DNA of 64,000 nucleotides from Datura wrightii (GCA_035772735.1 JASDFA010000007.1:77139501-77203500), one strand, 5' to 3'; counted from the stretch's first letter, positions 36,150 through 48,508 are shown. Notes: generated by a model from the sequence alone, not told the origin. Made by a program: numbers and translations.

Positions 36150-37301
36150 AGTCGAAGCACCCTGCTGAGTCTAACGTACCACTGGAACTGCTGAACTAGC
36201 TGCTGAAGTGCGGGATCCACCACCCCCTGACCTAGCTATGGGGCAATCCCTGAGTTTGCGTCTGATTTCGCCACACCCAAAACAAGAATTTGAGCCTGCC
36301 AAACATTTTCCTAGGTGATTCTTGCAACAACTAGCACAAGATGGAAAGGTGCGTTATGTGCGCATGCTATTCTGACCCCTCAAACCTAAGGCCCTGCTCC
36401 TCTGATCGTTTTGAGGCCTGGATGGGGTACTGGCTAAAGATGGTGTTGATGTAATGGACCTGTGCTGGGACTGCTGGTGAGGTCCACCCCTGGGCCTTTG
36501 CTGGGAGAACCTGTGGCTATCAATTTTGGCCCTCTTGGCCTCTCTCTGCCTCATATGAGCTGCTTCCATCTACTGGGCTTAGAGGACTATCCCTGGGTAG
36601 TCCATATCCTGATGAAGCATGGTTGTTCTGCAATCCTTGTCCAGATACTCGGCTACACCCTACACGAATATGCTCACCCGCGCCCTCTGGTCCATCACTC
36701 GGGGCATACTTTGACAGGAAAGTAAACTCAAGTGAATATTCTAGCAACGTCATCTTTCCCTACTTGAGGTTAACAAACTCGATTGCTTTCAATTCCCTCA
36801 TCTCCTGAAGGAAGAACCTATCGAGAAAGGCCATGTGGAATTCATCCCAGCTAATAGGACCTGCTCCCGCTGCCCTTCTATCCCTCCATTGCTTGAACCA
36901 AATGAAGGTGACCTCCTTTAACTTATATGAGGCCAAGTCCACGCACTCCTTATTTGTCACCCCCATCACCTGAGTGACCTTCAAAGTTCCCTCAATGAAC
37001 TCGTGTGGATCCTCGTCCACCCTTGCCCCTGTGAACTCGAGAGGGTTCTTCCTTAGAAAGTCCATGATCCGAGCTACCACTGCATTTCCATTCTGAGGAA
37101 TATGCACAACAGCTTGTTAGTTGACTTGAGCGGTCAAAGCCTGCGCCAACATTTGAATAGCTACCCGAAACTTAGCGTTGGCAGCTGGCTCTGGTGCCTA
37201 GGGCTCCTGCACAGGTGGGGCTTGCTGACACCTGTATCATTTCCATCCCCGTGGCCTTCATCATTTCTATTCCTCCTTTCGTTTATCCTTCTTGGAGCCA
37301 T
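36150..37301 (-). pseudogene. B3 gag
   Basis: ATG 37301 (minus), MAPRRINERRNRNDEGHGDGND, then a frame change. Capsid region 36760-37107 (MDFLRKNPLEFTGARVDEDPHEFIEGTLKVTQVMGV; VTFIWFKQWRDRRAAGAGPISWDEFHMAFLDRFFLQEMRELKAIEFVNLK), a TAG, YSLEFTFLSKYAP and another frame change. The knuckle reads CFGCGEIRRKLRDC: both outer Cys pairs are kept but the His is Arg. Confidence 0.9.
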
Positions 37302-37497
37302 AATTTTCTGCAATCGCGAATAGTACGAATTAGAGGGATGGAAAGATTTTGATCGCACGACATAGATCATGAAATAAGGGGATAATTCCAAAAACGTTTA
37401 GTAGCCTCTTCGTCATAAGTGTGGCACGCTTCACACCCATGAAAAAGACTCTACCTAATGCGGCTTTCAGAATCCCTAGGACACATCTAAACCTATT

Positions 37498-37509
37498 GCA
37501 CCGATACCA
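37498..37509 (-). other. Primer-binding site of B3 (tRNA-iMet)
   Basis: The minus strand reads TGGTATCGGTGC, four bases from the LTR edge; two mismatches to TGGTATCAGAGC. Confidence 0.8.
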
Positions 37510-37513
37510 AGTT

Positions 37514-39693
37514 TGTCATGACCCGAGAGTACACCCCGATCGTAGACACGGAACAAGGAACCCCGAGAGGCTCCAAGTCGACCCATGACATAAGAATATA
37601 TCTAATTCATTCACATAAGGAGGAAATCTTAACTTAATAGTCATGAACTAACTGAAAATTGTAACATGAGATATAAGAAGCAACAATACAAGATCCAAAC
37701 ATAAATGGTCTAATACTACACATAGGTCTGAAAGTCTCTAATCATAATAGACGGGTTGAAGGGACAATACCCCAACTAACCGCAACATTCTGAAAACAAA
37801 AGATAAACAAGGTCTGAACATGAAGTCCTCGAATCATGAGGACTCGCCACTGAAAGCTATGAGCAAAACTAAGAGCAAGCTAGGAATGATGCTGAGCCTG
37901 CGAACCAGATCCTGAAAATATATGGGTCAATACTTGGGAGGTACTAAGTATGTAAGATATGCAAAACAGTGCTTAAAATCATAAAAGTGAAAGGAGTGGG
38001 GACATCATGATCATAAGACTAAAACATAAGTATAGCGTAAGGCTCAATACTTCCAAAATATTCATAAACCTGTCATAGTCATAACATGTGAGGAAAACAT
38101 TTCATAAAACATAACTTGAGCTAAAAGAACATAATTATGCATACATTAAAACCATGAGGAACAATGGGAGATTTTTATAACCGACATACCCCATACGAGC
38201 ACACATGGAGCCCGACCTATAAACCTAGTCAGGAGGTCGTCCATACCTTGCCTAGGATATTAACCATGAAAGGCATGATATCACTCGTGAAGGCCCCGTA
38301 GGGCATAGGGGACAGTCACTAAGGAGGTCCTAGCATAACCTACGGTGGCACGTAGTTCTGAGATTCGGGGCGTAACATAGGACCCAAACCTACTCGATGT
38401 AAAGTACTACTCTCAAAACATGCAACATGCTCATAGAAATTCATACATGGCATGCATGGCCAGTAAAATCGTGAGAATCATATCATGCTTGAGAATTTGT
38501 AATACTAGCCATGGAATTGGGCTCGTGAATCGGCCAAAAAAAGTCATAGTTTCTAAATCACAAGAGACATGTGGGAATTGCCCATAATTTCAATCATACT
38601 TGAAATGCATAAATTTATAGGAAACATGATCACAATAACATGAGTAATTGAAAACATTCTTAAATTCAAGAGTTCATATCATGCTTGAGAAATCACCATA
38701 ACCATGAATTTCACTAAAAACCCCATGATTTGGGCACATGTGCTTTTAGGGATTAAATCATCAAATATTGAGTAAAATAAGTGAAAACAGCCCAATAATT
38801 CAAACCCGTGATTTTTGACATACTACAACATGCTCATATCGATATTTTAAGGAAACATGCATTTGGGTTATGAGCCATCAAAAGTTGGTAACTTAAACAT
38901 ATAATTAGGGAGAAATTAGGCATGGGTAGGGACTAAACTATCCATTCAAAACCCCACATACCTAGAATTACGTGATTCTTAACTCCCTTGAAAACCCCTA
39001 GGTGAAAACTTGAAGAATTGAAGAACACTTGAATCTCCTCCTTCTCCCTTCTCTAGTTCTTTCAAATGCCAAACGAGACTTAGTATGAGTTTTTGCTCTT
39101 TAAAAGACCCTGTTCCAACCTCAAAATGATGTGGTTTAGGGTACAAAAACGTAGAAAAGTCAAAATTGCTCTTAATAAATTTTTCCTGAAAAATAGGTCT
39201 GGCCCCGACCACAACTTGTACCATGAGTCGTACCATGAAGTCACGACTCGTGGCCACCTCTCGTGGTCACCTCACCACTTTTCAATCTTCTGAATCTGGC
39301 CACGACTCACATACCACGACTTGTAGTACCATCCTATAGGTTGTACTGTCAATCGTGGTACCATCCACCCATACCCAATTGTACTTAACCACAACTCCTC
39401 ATCACGACTCGTTTCTACATCCTACGAGTCGTACCATGACCAGTGACGACTCACTCTGGCACCACTGAGAAATTCACCACGACTCCAAACCACTAGTCGT
39501 ACCCACACGCCACGACTCGTAGGACTACTCGTGGTATGACCTCAGGCTCCTGCACTCATTATGACTCAAGTCACGAGTCGTAGGTCCTCACCATGATTCG
39601 TACCTCGAGTCGTACTGGTGCAAAATTCCAAGTTTTCTACAGTTTTCAACTTCAACTCCCAGGTCTATCTGTAGGCCCTTCCAGGGTGTTATA
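37514..39693 (-). mobile_element. 5' LTR of B3
   Basis: TGTCATGACCCGAGAG...AGGGTGTTATA, aligning throughout with 30241-32414. Motif array at about 39200-39620 contains at least four exact ACGA(C/G)TCGT words. Confidence 0.95.
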
Positions 39694-41271
39694 AGTATGA
39701 AGCGGACGTTGTCAATAAAGAACCCAACTTAGAGGTTGGGGTCGATCCCACAGGGAATATGGAAGATCTAGATTACAACCGATAGATGAACTCGTATGAT
39801 AGTTACTTCACAATGGGGGATTCTAATAAAAATCAATAATAAAAATAAACAGCAGTCGAGATTATATTTCCAAATCAATAGTTAAAGGATAACTAGGGTT
39901 TGTGTTCCCCATGGGTTCATAACAGCTTTGGGTATGCATTCGTGATCTTTACCAATACTTACTTATAGAACTGATAACTTAGGTTCATTCAAACAATCGA
40001 CCAATCCCTATTGAATGACAATCCTCAATTACTCGACCAAGTTTCATGAGTTTTGAAAACTAACCGTTATCACTAAGTTCCATATATAATTGTCCTACGA
40101 CCACAGCTCAAGTTAATACAATAATCATCAAGATCAAGGCTCTGTTGTAATTCACTTTTTCTAATCTCTACCTCTTCGACCAAAGAAAGTAAAGAATTCA
40201 GGCAGTTCCTAATGTTGTGCACCGCTAAGAATCATTAAAGATGAAGAGACTACAATATAAATAATTAGTATTGGTTTTAAAATCACTTTGTACAACCCTA
40301 ACTTGTTAATCCGCCATGGTTCCCACAACCCTAGCTATGGAGGTTTTAGCCTCTCATAGTTGCAAGGTTGTGATTTGTGTTCATGATTGAAGACATAAAA
40401 CAATACTTACAAAGATGATTGAGAAAAACAATTCCTTCAATTAATCTGCAAAATCTTGAATAACAAGTAGCAAGAACAATATGAGATCAAGAAAAGGTTG
40501 ATCACAAGGTTGAAACAACTCAATTCTCTCTTTCTATGATGTAAAATTGCTTACTACAATGTTTTTCTACTAAAATTAAATCTATTCTTCGTCCTCTCTA
40601 AAAGATAAAACATAGAATGTATTTATAGAGACACAAGAATCCTCTTCCTAAACTAACAGGACTGAATTCCATACCTTTCACCGAGCTCGTCACGGATCCT
40701 CCTACAACTCGTAGGGGCTTCTCATTGAACATGGCATCGACTCGTGGCTTGAAGTGTTGGATGAATTTTGTCTAAGTATTGGGCCAAGTTACGATTCGTA
40801 CCTAATCCTACGACTCGTACACTGCACCTGTGGCTTGATCCTGATACTTTGAACTTTGTCTAAACTTCACCACGACCGGTATGGTATGACTCGTACCTTC
40901 ATCTCACGGGTCGTAGGATCCTCTCGTATTGAGAATCAACCTCCTATGTAATTCTTATGGATTTCCTCATGACTCGTACCATCATGGTATGATCTGTGAC
41001 AAGTCTCGTGGGATCAGTCTTCCAGGTTAAACTTTGAGCTTCTTATCACAAACCTCAGTACGACTCGTAGGTCCATCCTATGGATCATACTGTGGACTGC
41101 ACTTTTTACCCTTTTTTGCACACTTTTAGCTTCCTTTTGCAATTTGTTGTTCCAACACCCATTTATCCTGAAATCAAAGGAAAAGTGTTTCATATCCATA
41201 TAAATACACCTAAGTCCATGCTATTTTCTTAGTTTTGAGCATCAATAGTATTGTAAATCCACAACACATCA
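39694..41271 (-). mobile_element. T1 3' LTR, main part
   Basis: Resumes at the duplicated AGTAT (39694-39698) with GAAGCGGACGTTGTCAATAAAG and runs to ACAACACATCA (41271). Contains the CCCAAC/GTTGGG hairpin (39723-39740), the motif array (about 40680-41095) and the TATA box (minus CTATAAATA, about 40619-40627). Confidence 0.94.
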
Positions 41272-41285
41272 ACACCCTCAACTTA
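41272..41285 (-). other. Polypurine tract of T1
   Basis: The minus strand reads TAAGTTGAGGGTGT next to the LTR start, with TTGAGGACATG upstream, like T3. Confidence 0.8.
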
Positions 41286-42840
41286 AGACTTTTACATGTC
41301 CTCAAGCAAAGTAAAAAAAACTAAACACGACGCTCAACTAGAAAATAAACTTAAGATACTACAGCCAAAACTGAAACAAATTTGTGCACTCTATATACAA
41401 ACTCTATTGACCCTTCCTTATGAAACATCATTAGCTAATGTATTGCAAACAACATCAAAACATCATATACTGGGATCAAGACATCTTATCTAACTATCAA
41501 CAAGCAATAAAGTCATCACCTATGTGTTTCACACAAACCAATGGTAAAAGCAAACATAATCCATGCACCCTCACAAAAATGAAGTCCCCACTCTAATATG
41601 AAGTATCAAAATGAAACATGGGACTATGCAAATGAAGCACTCACTCTCTCAAATAAATGCAAGTATTATATATCAGATACCATAGGCTTGCCCTTATTTC
41701 CTCTGCTTTGGTTTGTTAGATGGTCAAATTAAGATCACTATAGGACTTGATATGGCTCGTAATGTAGGCTTAGGGCTAGACATGATAAAGATGAAAGATT
41801 TTATGAGTGACTATCCCTTTGTTGGCACTACATCAATTGGCTACACCATTTTCCTATTTCACCCTTCATTCTTTTTGTCTTCTTTTATTCCTTTTTTCCA
41901 TTTTAAGAATATTTGCATGGGTGAGGTGATTTTTCACATTTTTCAACAATTTCAAGCTCTTTTGAATTCTTTTTCTTTTTCAATATTCTCAAATATTCAG
42001 CTTTTTACTTTTTCACCTCACAACACCTTATTCTTCACCATTTTTTCTCTTTTTTTTCGTTTCTTTCCTTTTCTCCTGCTCCCACCGTTTATACACCCCT
42101 ACTCTAGCCACCCTCAACTTAAGCATTTTGCTTATGTTGAAGTTCACAATATCCAAGGAAGGACTAGGGCCAAATAGGTTCATTATAAACAAATGGGTAC
42201 GGTTAACAGGTAAACCAAAGAAATATGGTCTATTAAGGCTCAAACTTGGGATCAAGGGATTCATGAAACTTTGGCAGGGCAATATATGCTAAAAGTGAGC
42301 TAAAACAAAAAGGCTTATGATCATATCCTAACTTACCATCCTTAACCTATGCAAAGACCAACCAGGCAAGTTTTAGATCTTCAACAACATACTGCAATAA
42401 ATACTAAGACCTCACTCACACATGGTACATGAACTATTTTTACTTTACCCGTCTAGTTCATACATGGCTTAACAAGACTAGCACTATTAATAACTAAATG
42501 ACATAAAATGATCCACATAAATCATGCATTGTTGTCACAAATACATGCAAATATTTGTAAGCAGGGTCAATTTTTTAAAAAACAACAAAACTAGTGCATA
42601 TCCATTGGCTGAGTGTTCCTAAGTTACTTTCTAATAAAACAAAAATCATGACTAAAAACAAAAATCCTAGCACATGTCGGTTATACTAGATAGCATGCCT
42701 GAGGGAAAAGAAACACGACAAGAAAAACCCTCAGACGAACAAAAAATCCCAAAAATTCAAGTACCGCCCTCCCCCCCCCCCCCTTTTTTTAAAAAAATGA
42801 GCTTCGTCCCCGAATCATAAAATATAAGCATGTAGGTAAA
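41286..42840 (-). mobile_element. T1 3' untranslated region
   Basis: About 1.5 kb between the end of integrase and the polypurine tract. A pyrimidine-rich stretch (41870-42080, plus) makes a spurious plus ORF (41713-42177). A homopolymer block, C run then T run then A run, sits at about 42767-42797; on the minus strand it is a long purine tract just after pol. No recognisable 3' ORF. Confidence 0.7.
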
Positions 42841-44049
42841 AGGACATACTTGTGGCTACTCAAACTTCACCTTCCATGGGTTGCCACCCATGCAACACCT
42901 AATTTAACATCACGATACGATGTTACTTTTGTGACTTCTCAGGTATCATCAAGGTATATTTCCTCCACTCTTTTCAATTCATCTTCATCTCCCAGATACA
43001 CTTTTATACTTTGTCCATTTACTTTGAACCTTTTCCCCTCTCTTTTCTCAATTTCCACTGCATCGTATGGAGACACTTGCACTACTCTGTAAGGTCCCAT
43101 CCATCTAGATCAACTTCCCAGGGTGCAGCTGGAGTCTTGAGTTAAACAACAATACCAAGTCGCCTAGGCTAAACTCCCTTGTTGTGATCTTTTTGTCATG
43201 ATATATCTTCATTCGTTCTTTATAAATGGCTGCACTCTCATAAGCCTTAAGTCGAAATTCATCTAACTCATTAAGCTGGATCAATCCTAGCTTGGCAACA
43301 TCATTCTAATACATATTTAGCTTTTTCAATGCCCACAATGCCTTATGCTCTAATTCAACTGGTAAGTGGAATGCTTTACCATAAACCATTTGGTAAGGTG
43401 ATGAGCCAATGGGAGTCTTATATGCTGTCCGGTAAGCCCACAATGCATCCTCAAGCTTCCTGGCCTAATCTGTCCGGCTTGTATTTACTGTCTTGGCCAG
43501 AATGGTCTTGATTTCCCTAATAGAAACTTTTACCTACCCACTTGACTGAGGGTGGTAAGGTGTGGCTACCTTGTGCTTTACACTGTATTTCTCCAGTAAT
43601 GTTTTGAAGAGGCGATTGCAGAAATGCAATCCACCATTGCTGATTATAACTCTGTGAGTGCCAAACCTGGAAAAGATATGCTTTCGGAGGAATGTTGTAA
43701 CACTCTTGCATTCATTGTTTGGCAATGCAATAGCCTCCACCCATTTTGATACATAATCCACAGCCACCAGAATGTACTTCATCCCATATGAGCTAATGAA
43801 TGGGCCCATGAAGTCAATGCCCCACACATCAAATAGTTTTACCTCCAAAATTGGGGTTAATGGAAACTCATGTTTACGAGTAATATCTCCTTGCCTTCGG
43901 CACTGATCGCATGACTTGGCAAGGTCGTATGCATCTCGATGAATAGTTGGCCAGTAATACCCGCATTGAAAAATTTTATGTGCTGTTCTGGTGCCACTAT
44001 GATACCCCCCTACAGGAGATGAATGACAAGCCTCCATAATTCTCAGCAT
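42841..44049 (-). pseudogene. T1 pol: Athila-type integrase
   Basis: Zinc-binding region (CHSSPVGGYHSGTRTAHKIFQCGYYWPTIHRDAYDLAKSCDQCRRQG), then the lineage-typical core GIDFMGPFISSYGMKYILVAVDYVSKWVEAIALPNN, then RVIISNGGLHFCNRLFKTLLEKYSVKHKVATPYHPQSSG. The second catalytic Asp is Asn (codon 43636-43638). The C-terminal region continues (ALWAYRTAYKTPIG; PYQMVYGKAFHLPVELEHKALWAL) with stops and ends near 42850. The wording of the core separates it clearly from the Tekay-type integrases elsewhere in the window. Confidence 0.92.
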
Positions 44050-44115
44050 CTATCCTTCTAGGACATACCTACGAATGATCCCATCTGTGCAAATGCAGGA
44101 TAAATATGGCTCATC

Positions 44116-45578
44116 CTAGTAATAACGTCGGATATCAAATAAGAACTTCTTCTTCTGAAGAGGAGTCATATCTGCTGGCATTGTGTCACTAACCAAGTAG
44201 TTATCTATCTCAGCAAACCAAGGGATCAAGTCTTGTGATGCAACTAATACCTGCACGTTTGGGAATGCATCATTGATCTCAACCTTCATATGCTCCTTTG
44301 CTTCAGCCTCAAGTCTGGATAAATGATCAACCACCTGGTTCTCTGTTCCCTTCCTATCTTTTACTTCAAATTCAAATTCTTGGAGCAAGAGTATCCACCG
44401 AATTAATCTGGGTTTGGCATCTTTTTTATACATCAGGTACCTCAATGCAGCGTGGTCTATGTGAATGATCACCTTGGTTTCGAGCAAGTATGCTCGAAAG
44501 TTTTCAAATGCAAATACCACAGCCAATAGTTCCTGCTCTGTGACTGTATAATTTTTTTGGGCTGCATTGAGTGTCTTGCTAGCGTAATAGATTGGATGAA
44601 AGATTTTGCTCTCCTTTGACCTAAAACAGTACCAAGGGCAACACCACTAGCGTCACACATTACCTCAAAGGGGAGAGACCAATCTGGAGCTATGATGATA
44701 GAAACAGTGGTGAGCTTTTCTTTTAGGTGCTCAAAAGCCTTTATACTTGCCTCATCGAATACGAACTTTACCTCTTTCTCTAATAGTTTGCACAATGGCT
44801 GTGCTATTTTGGAAAAATCCTTGATAAAGCGCCGGTAGAACCCTGTATGCCCTAAAAATCTTGTGACCCCTTTGATGGATATAGGGGGTGGCAATCTTGA
44901 GATAACTTCAGTTTTCGCCTTGTCCACCTCGATCCCCTTTCCCGAGATTTTATGGCCAAGAACTATGCCCTCTTTAACCATGAAATGACATTTTTCCCAA
45001 TTTAGGATCAGATTGGTTTCCTCACATCTTTTCAGCACTTTTCTCGGAAGCTCAAGGAAGGACTCGAATGACTCACCTACAACTGAGAAATCGTCCATAA
45101 ATACTTCGATGGTGTCTTCTACCATGTCTGAAAATATGGACATCATACAATGCTGAAAGGTGGCTGGAGCGTTACACAATCCGAAGGGCATTCTCTTGAA
45201 AGCAAAGGTCCTATATGAACAAGTAAAGGTGGTCTTCTCCTGATCATCTGGAGCAATAGTGATCTAATTTTAATCGTAATATCCGTCAAGGAAGCAGTAC
45301 CATCCTCTACCTGCCAGTCTATCAAGCATTTGATCCAGGAATGGCATTGGAAAGTGATCGTTCTAAGTGTAGTGATTGAGTTTCCTGTAGTCCATTCATA
45401 CACGCCATCCTGTGACTAGTCGTGTTGGTATCAGCTCATTCTTTGCATTGGGAACTATCGTAATCCCTCCCTTGTTTGGTACACATTGAACAGGACTTAC
45501 CCATTGACTGTCAGCTATGGGATATATTACCCTAGCTTCCAGCCACTTGATAATCTCCTTTTTTACCACTTCTTGCAT
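44116..45578 (-). pseudogene. T1 pol: Athila-type reverse transcriptase and RNase H
   Basis: RT from MQEVVKKEIIKWLEARVIYPIADSQWVSPVQCVPNKGG, the palm (FKRMPFGLCNAPATFQHCMMSIFSDMVED), active site EVFMDDFSVVG (FMDD intact), thumb (GKGIEVDKAKTEVISRLPPP...FLGHTGFYRRFIKDFSKIAQPLCKLLEKEVKFVF) and RNase H (FEVMCDASGVALGTVLGQR; AVVFAFENFRAYLLETKVIIHIDHAALRYLMYKKDAKPRLIRWILLLQEFEFEVKDRKGTENQVVDHLSRL). The frame changes between 44526 and about 44600; three in-frame stops lie before the palm. Confidence 0.94.
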
Positions 45579-45632
45579 GGGCGGGTTCAGGCGGCGCTGA
45601 TGCTCTATGCTTGTCTCAGAATCTGGTTCCAG

Positions 45633-46046
45633 CTAGATTTTATGGGTGCATATGCGTGGTGGGATTCCGATGATATCAGCTGTGGTCCATCCGATTGCCT
45701 TCTTGTATCTTTTCAATATATTGACCATAACTTCCACCTGCTTATTGGATAAGGTTGCTGCAACTATAACCGACAAGGTTTTGTTTTCTCCAAGGAATGC
45801 ATACTTGAAATGTGGAGGTAGTGCTTTCATCTCAAGGATAGATGGTACCTCCACAGACGGTTTGGCCGGTGGTGTTGAATGGTTCTTTAAATTCAGGTCT
45901 AGCTTCTTTGGGCTGAAGCTATATGACCCTATCCCATTTAAAGCATTAACTGTGTCAGTGTATTCTAGGCTCCCATTATCTCCATAATTCATTATCATAG
46001 CTGCCAAAGTATCATTAGTCATAATTCCTTCCACTAAGGTTGGCAT
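45633..46046 (-). pseudogene. T1 pol: protease-RT spacer
   Basis: Minus ORF of 137 codons with LDLNLKNHSTPPAKPSVEVPSILEMKALPPHFKYAFLGENKTLSVIVAATLSNKQVEVMVNILKRYKKAIGWTTADIIGIPPRICTHKI, the conserved segment just before RT in Athila-type pol. No protease or gag lies upstream; the leader starts within 160 bp. Confidence 0.85.
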
Positions 46047-46203
46047 CTAATCGTGTTCCATCTTTGAGTGTTTGGGTGGAGGTTTTATCCCTAGATGAAA
46101 ACGTGAGGAAGTCAAAAAATAAAAAACAGAGGAAAAAAACGTAAAAACTAAAGTAACTACCAACAAGTCAAATACAAGATAATAACATAGTCTTAGCCAT
46201 ACT

Positions 46204-46221
46204 TCCCCGACAACGACGCCA
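46204..46221 (-). other. Primer-binding site of T1 (tRNA-Asp)
   Basis: The minus strand reads TGGCGTCGTTGTCGGGGA, five bases after the LTR. Complementary to the 3' end of tRNA-Asp with two C-to-T differences; the tRNA-Asp primer is usual in the Athila lineage. Confidence 0.9.
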
Positions 46222-46226
46222 CTTTT

Positions 46227-47850
46227 TGATAACGCTCAAACCACACTTCCAACTGAAGTATGAAGCGGACGTTGTCAATAAAGAACCCAACTTAGAGGTT
46301 GGGGTCAATCCCACAAGGAATATGGAAGATCTAGATTACAGCCGGTAGATGAACTCGTCTGATAGTTAATTCACAATGGGGGGATTCTAATAAAAAACAA
46401 TAATAAAAATAAACAGAAGCCAAGATTATATTTGCAAATCAATAGTTAAAGGATAACTAGGGTTTGAGTTCCCCATGGGTTCATAACAACTTTGGGTATA
46501 CATTCATGATCTTTACCAATACTTACTTACAAAACTGATAACTTAGGTTCATTCAAACGATCGACCAATCCCAATTGAATGACTATCCTCAATTACTTGA
46601 CCAAGTCTCATGAGTTTTGCAAACTAACCATTATCACTAAGTTCCAGATATAACTATCCTGCGACCACAGCTCAAGTTAATACAATGATCATCAAGATCA
46701 AGGCTCTGTTGTAATTCTCTTTTCCCAATCTCTATCTCGTCGACCAAAGCAAGTAAAGAATTCAGGCACTTCCTAACGTTGTGCACCGCTAAGAATCATT
46801 AAAGATGAAGAGACTACAATATAAATAATTAGTATTGGTTTTAGAATCACTTTGTGCAACCCTAACTTGTTAATCCATCATGGTTCCCACAACCCTAGCT
46901 ATGGAGGTTTTAGCCTCTCATAGTTGCAAGGTTGTGATTTGTGTTCATGATTGAAGACATAAAACAATACTTACAAAGATAATTGAGAAAAATGATTCCT
47001 TAAATTAATCCACAAAATCTTGAATAAAAAGTAGCAAGAACAACATGAGATCAAGAAAAGGTTGATCACAAGGTTGAACCAACTCAATTCTCTCTTTCAA
47101 TGATGTAAAATTGCTTACTACAATGTTTTCCTACTAAAATTAAGTCTATTCGTCGTCCACTTTGAAAAATAAAACATAAAACGTATTTATAGAGACACAA
47201 GAATCCTTTTCCTAAACTAACAGGACTGAATTCCATATCTGTTGCTGAGCTCGTCACGGGTCCTTCTACAACTCGTAGGGGCTTCTCATGGACCATGGCA
47301 TCGACTCGTGGCTTGAAGTGTTGGTTGAATTTTGGCTAAGTGTTGGGCCAAGTTACGATTCGTACCTTCATCCTACGACTCGTACATTGCACCCGTGGCT
47401 TGATCCTGATATTTTGAACTTTGTTTGAACTTCACCGTGATCGGTATGGTATGACTCGTACCTTCATCTCACGGGCCATAGGATCCTCTCATACTGAGAA
47501 TCAGCCTCCTGTGCAATTCTTCTAGATTTTATCACGACTGTCTTACCATAACTTGTAACATCATGGTACGATCCATGAAAAGTCTTGTGGGAACAGTATT
47601 CCAGGTTAAACTTTCAGCTTCTTATCACAGCCCTCAGTACGACTTATAGGTCCATCCTACAAATTGTACTGTGGACTGCACTTTTTTCCCTTTTTTGCAC
47701 ACTTTTAGCTTTCTTTTGCAATTTATTGTTCCAACACCCATTTATCCTGAAATCAAAGGAAAAGTGCCTCATATCTACATAAATACACTTAAGTCCATGT
47801 TATTTTCTTATTTTCGAGCGTCAATAGTGCTGTAAATCCATAGCACATCA
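46227..47850 (-). mobile_element. 5' LTR of T1
   Basis: TGATAACGCTC...AGCACATCA, 1624 bp. Hairpin at 46286-46303, motif array about 47240-47680, TATA (minus CTATAAATA) at 47184-47192. Nearly the same as the 3' LTR once B3 is removed. The nearest neighbour on its right, after 22 bp, is the T2 LTR in opposite orientation. Confidence 0.95.
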
Positions 47851-47872
47851 TAAGCTTAATTCATAAATTCAT
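47851..47872 (-). mobile_element. 22-bp piece of the B2 5' LTR between T1 and T2
   Basis: TAAGCTTAATTCATAAATTCAT matches the B2 3' LTR from 12371. It includes the second TAAGC of T1; its last bases are the likely target duplication of T2. Confidence 0.9.
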
Positions 47873-48044
47873 TGATGTGCTGTGAGTTTACAGCACTTTC
47901 GATGCTCAAAACTGAGAAAATAGCATGGACTTAGGTATATTTATATGGATATAAGGCACTTTTTCTTTGGTTACAAGATAAATAGGTGTTGGAGCAAAAA
48001 TGTGCAAAAGATAGCCTGAAAGTGCAGAAAATAAGGTTAACTCA

Positions 48045-48455
48045 CAGTCCTCTATACGAGTCGTACTACTGGTCGTGAGAAGTTTCAGAAGGCTAAGGAT
48101 GAAGAGGTGCATCCTACGACTCTTAGTAAGAGTCTTGCAAAGCTTGTACGATCCAAGTGAAGAAGTCATGGGAAGATTCAGAAGATTTGCACAAGAGGCT
48201 GATTCCTGCTACGGATAGACAGTACGAGTCGTGGTAGCAAGGTACGAGTCATACCAAAGCACTCGTGATGAACTTCAGAAAAATTTCAAACTCTCAGAGT
48301 CAAGCCACGGAAGCTCAGTACGACTCGTAGGAAGCATGTACGAGTCGTACAAAGGTCCACCACTTAGCCAAATTTTAGCCAGCCCATGACATACAAGAAG
48401 CAGCTACGACCCGTACCTACCTGCTACGGGTCGTAGGACAGGTCGTGACGCACGC
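48045..48455. repeat. Motif array in the T2 LTR
   Basis: Repeated TACGA(C/G)TCGTA-type words (TACGAGTCGTACT, GTACGAGTCGTGG, TACGACTCGTAGG, GTACGAGTCGTAC, TACGACCCGTAC) followed about 50 bp later by the TATA box. Confidence 0.9.
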
Positions 48456-48508
48456 AACTTCGATTATGGAAATGCACCCTGTTAGCCTAGGAAAAGGATT
48501 TTTATGTC

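Larger units (their letters stand above)
30241..39693 (-). mobile_element. B3: full-length Tekay/Del-type gypsy element, AGTAT target duplication
   Basis: 9453 bp. Left (3') LTR 30241-32414 (2174 bp), pol and gag on the minus strand (about 32650-37301), primer site 37498-37509, right (5') LTR 37514-39693 (2180 bp). Flanked by AGTAT (30236-30240, 39694-39698). The right end reads TTATA where the left LTR has TTACA, a mutated terminus. The first 190 or so LTR bases differ at nearly one site in ten by eye, so B3 is not recent. Confidence 0.95.
30206..47850 (-). mobile_element. T1: Athila-type element without gag and protease, TAAGC target duplication
   Basis: Flanks TAAGC 30201-30205 and 47851-47855. 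Left (3') LTR in two pieces, 30206-30240 and 39694-41271, split by B3. Interior 41272-46226. Right (5') LTR 46227-47850 (1624 bp). Primer site 46204-46221. Without B3 it is about 8.2 kb. After a leader of about 160 bp resembling that of T2, the sequence goes straight into the protease-RT spacer of pol, so gag and protease are absent. Confidence 0.93.

Noticed and set aside
41713..42177. 154-codon plus-strand ORF rich in Phe and Ser
   Set aside because: It is the complement of the purine-rich 3' untranslated region of T1; composition alone explains it.
45143..45403. Separate small gene antisense to T1 pol or in another frame
   Set aside because: It overlaps the RT palm, which is recognisable in the neighbouring frame; a shadow ORF.
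46204..46221. tRNA-Asp gene fragment
   Set aside because: Only 18 bases complementary to the tRNA 3' end, directly at the LTR edge; it is a primer-binding site.
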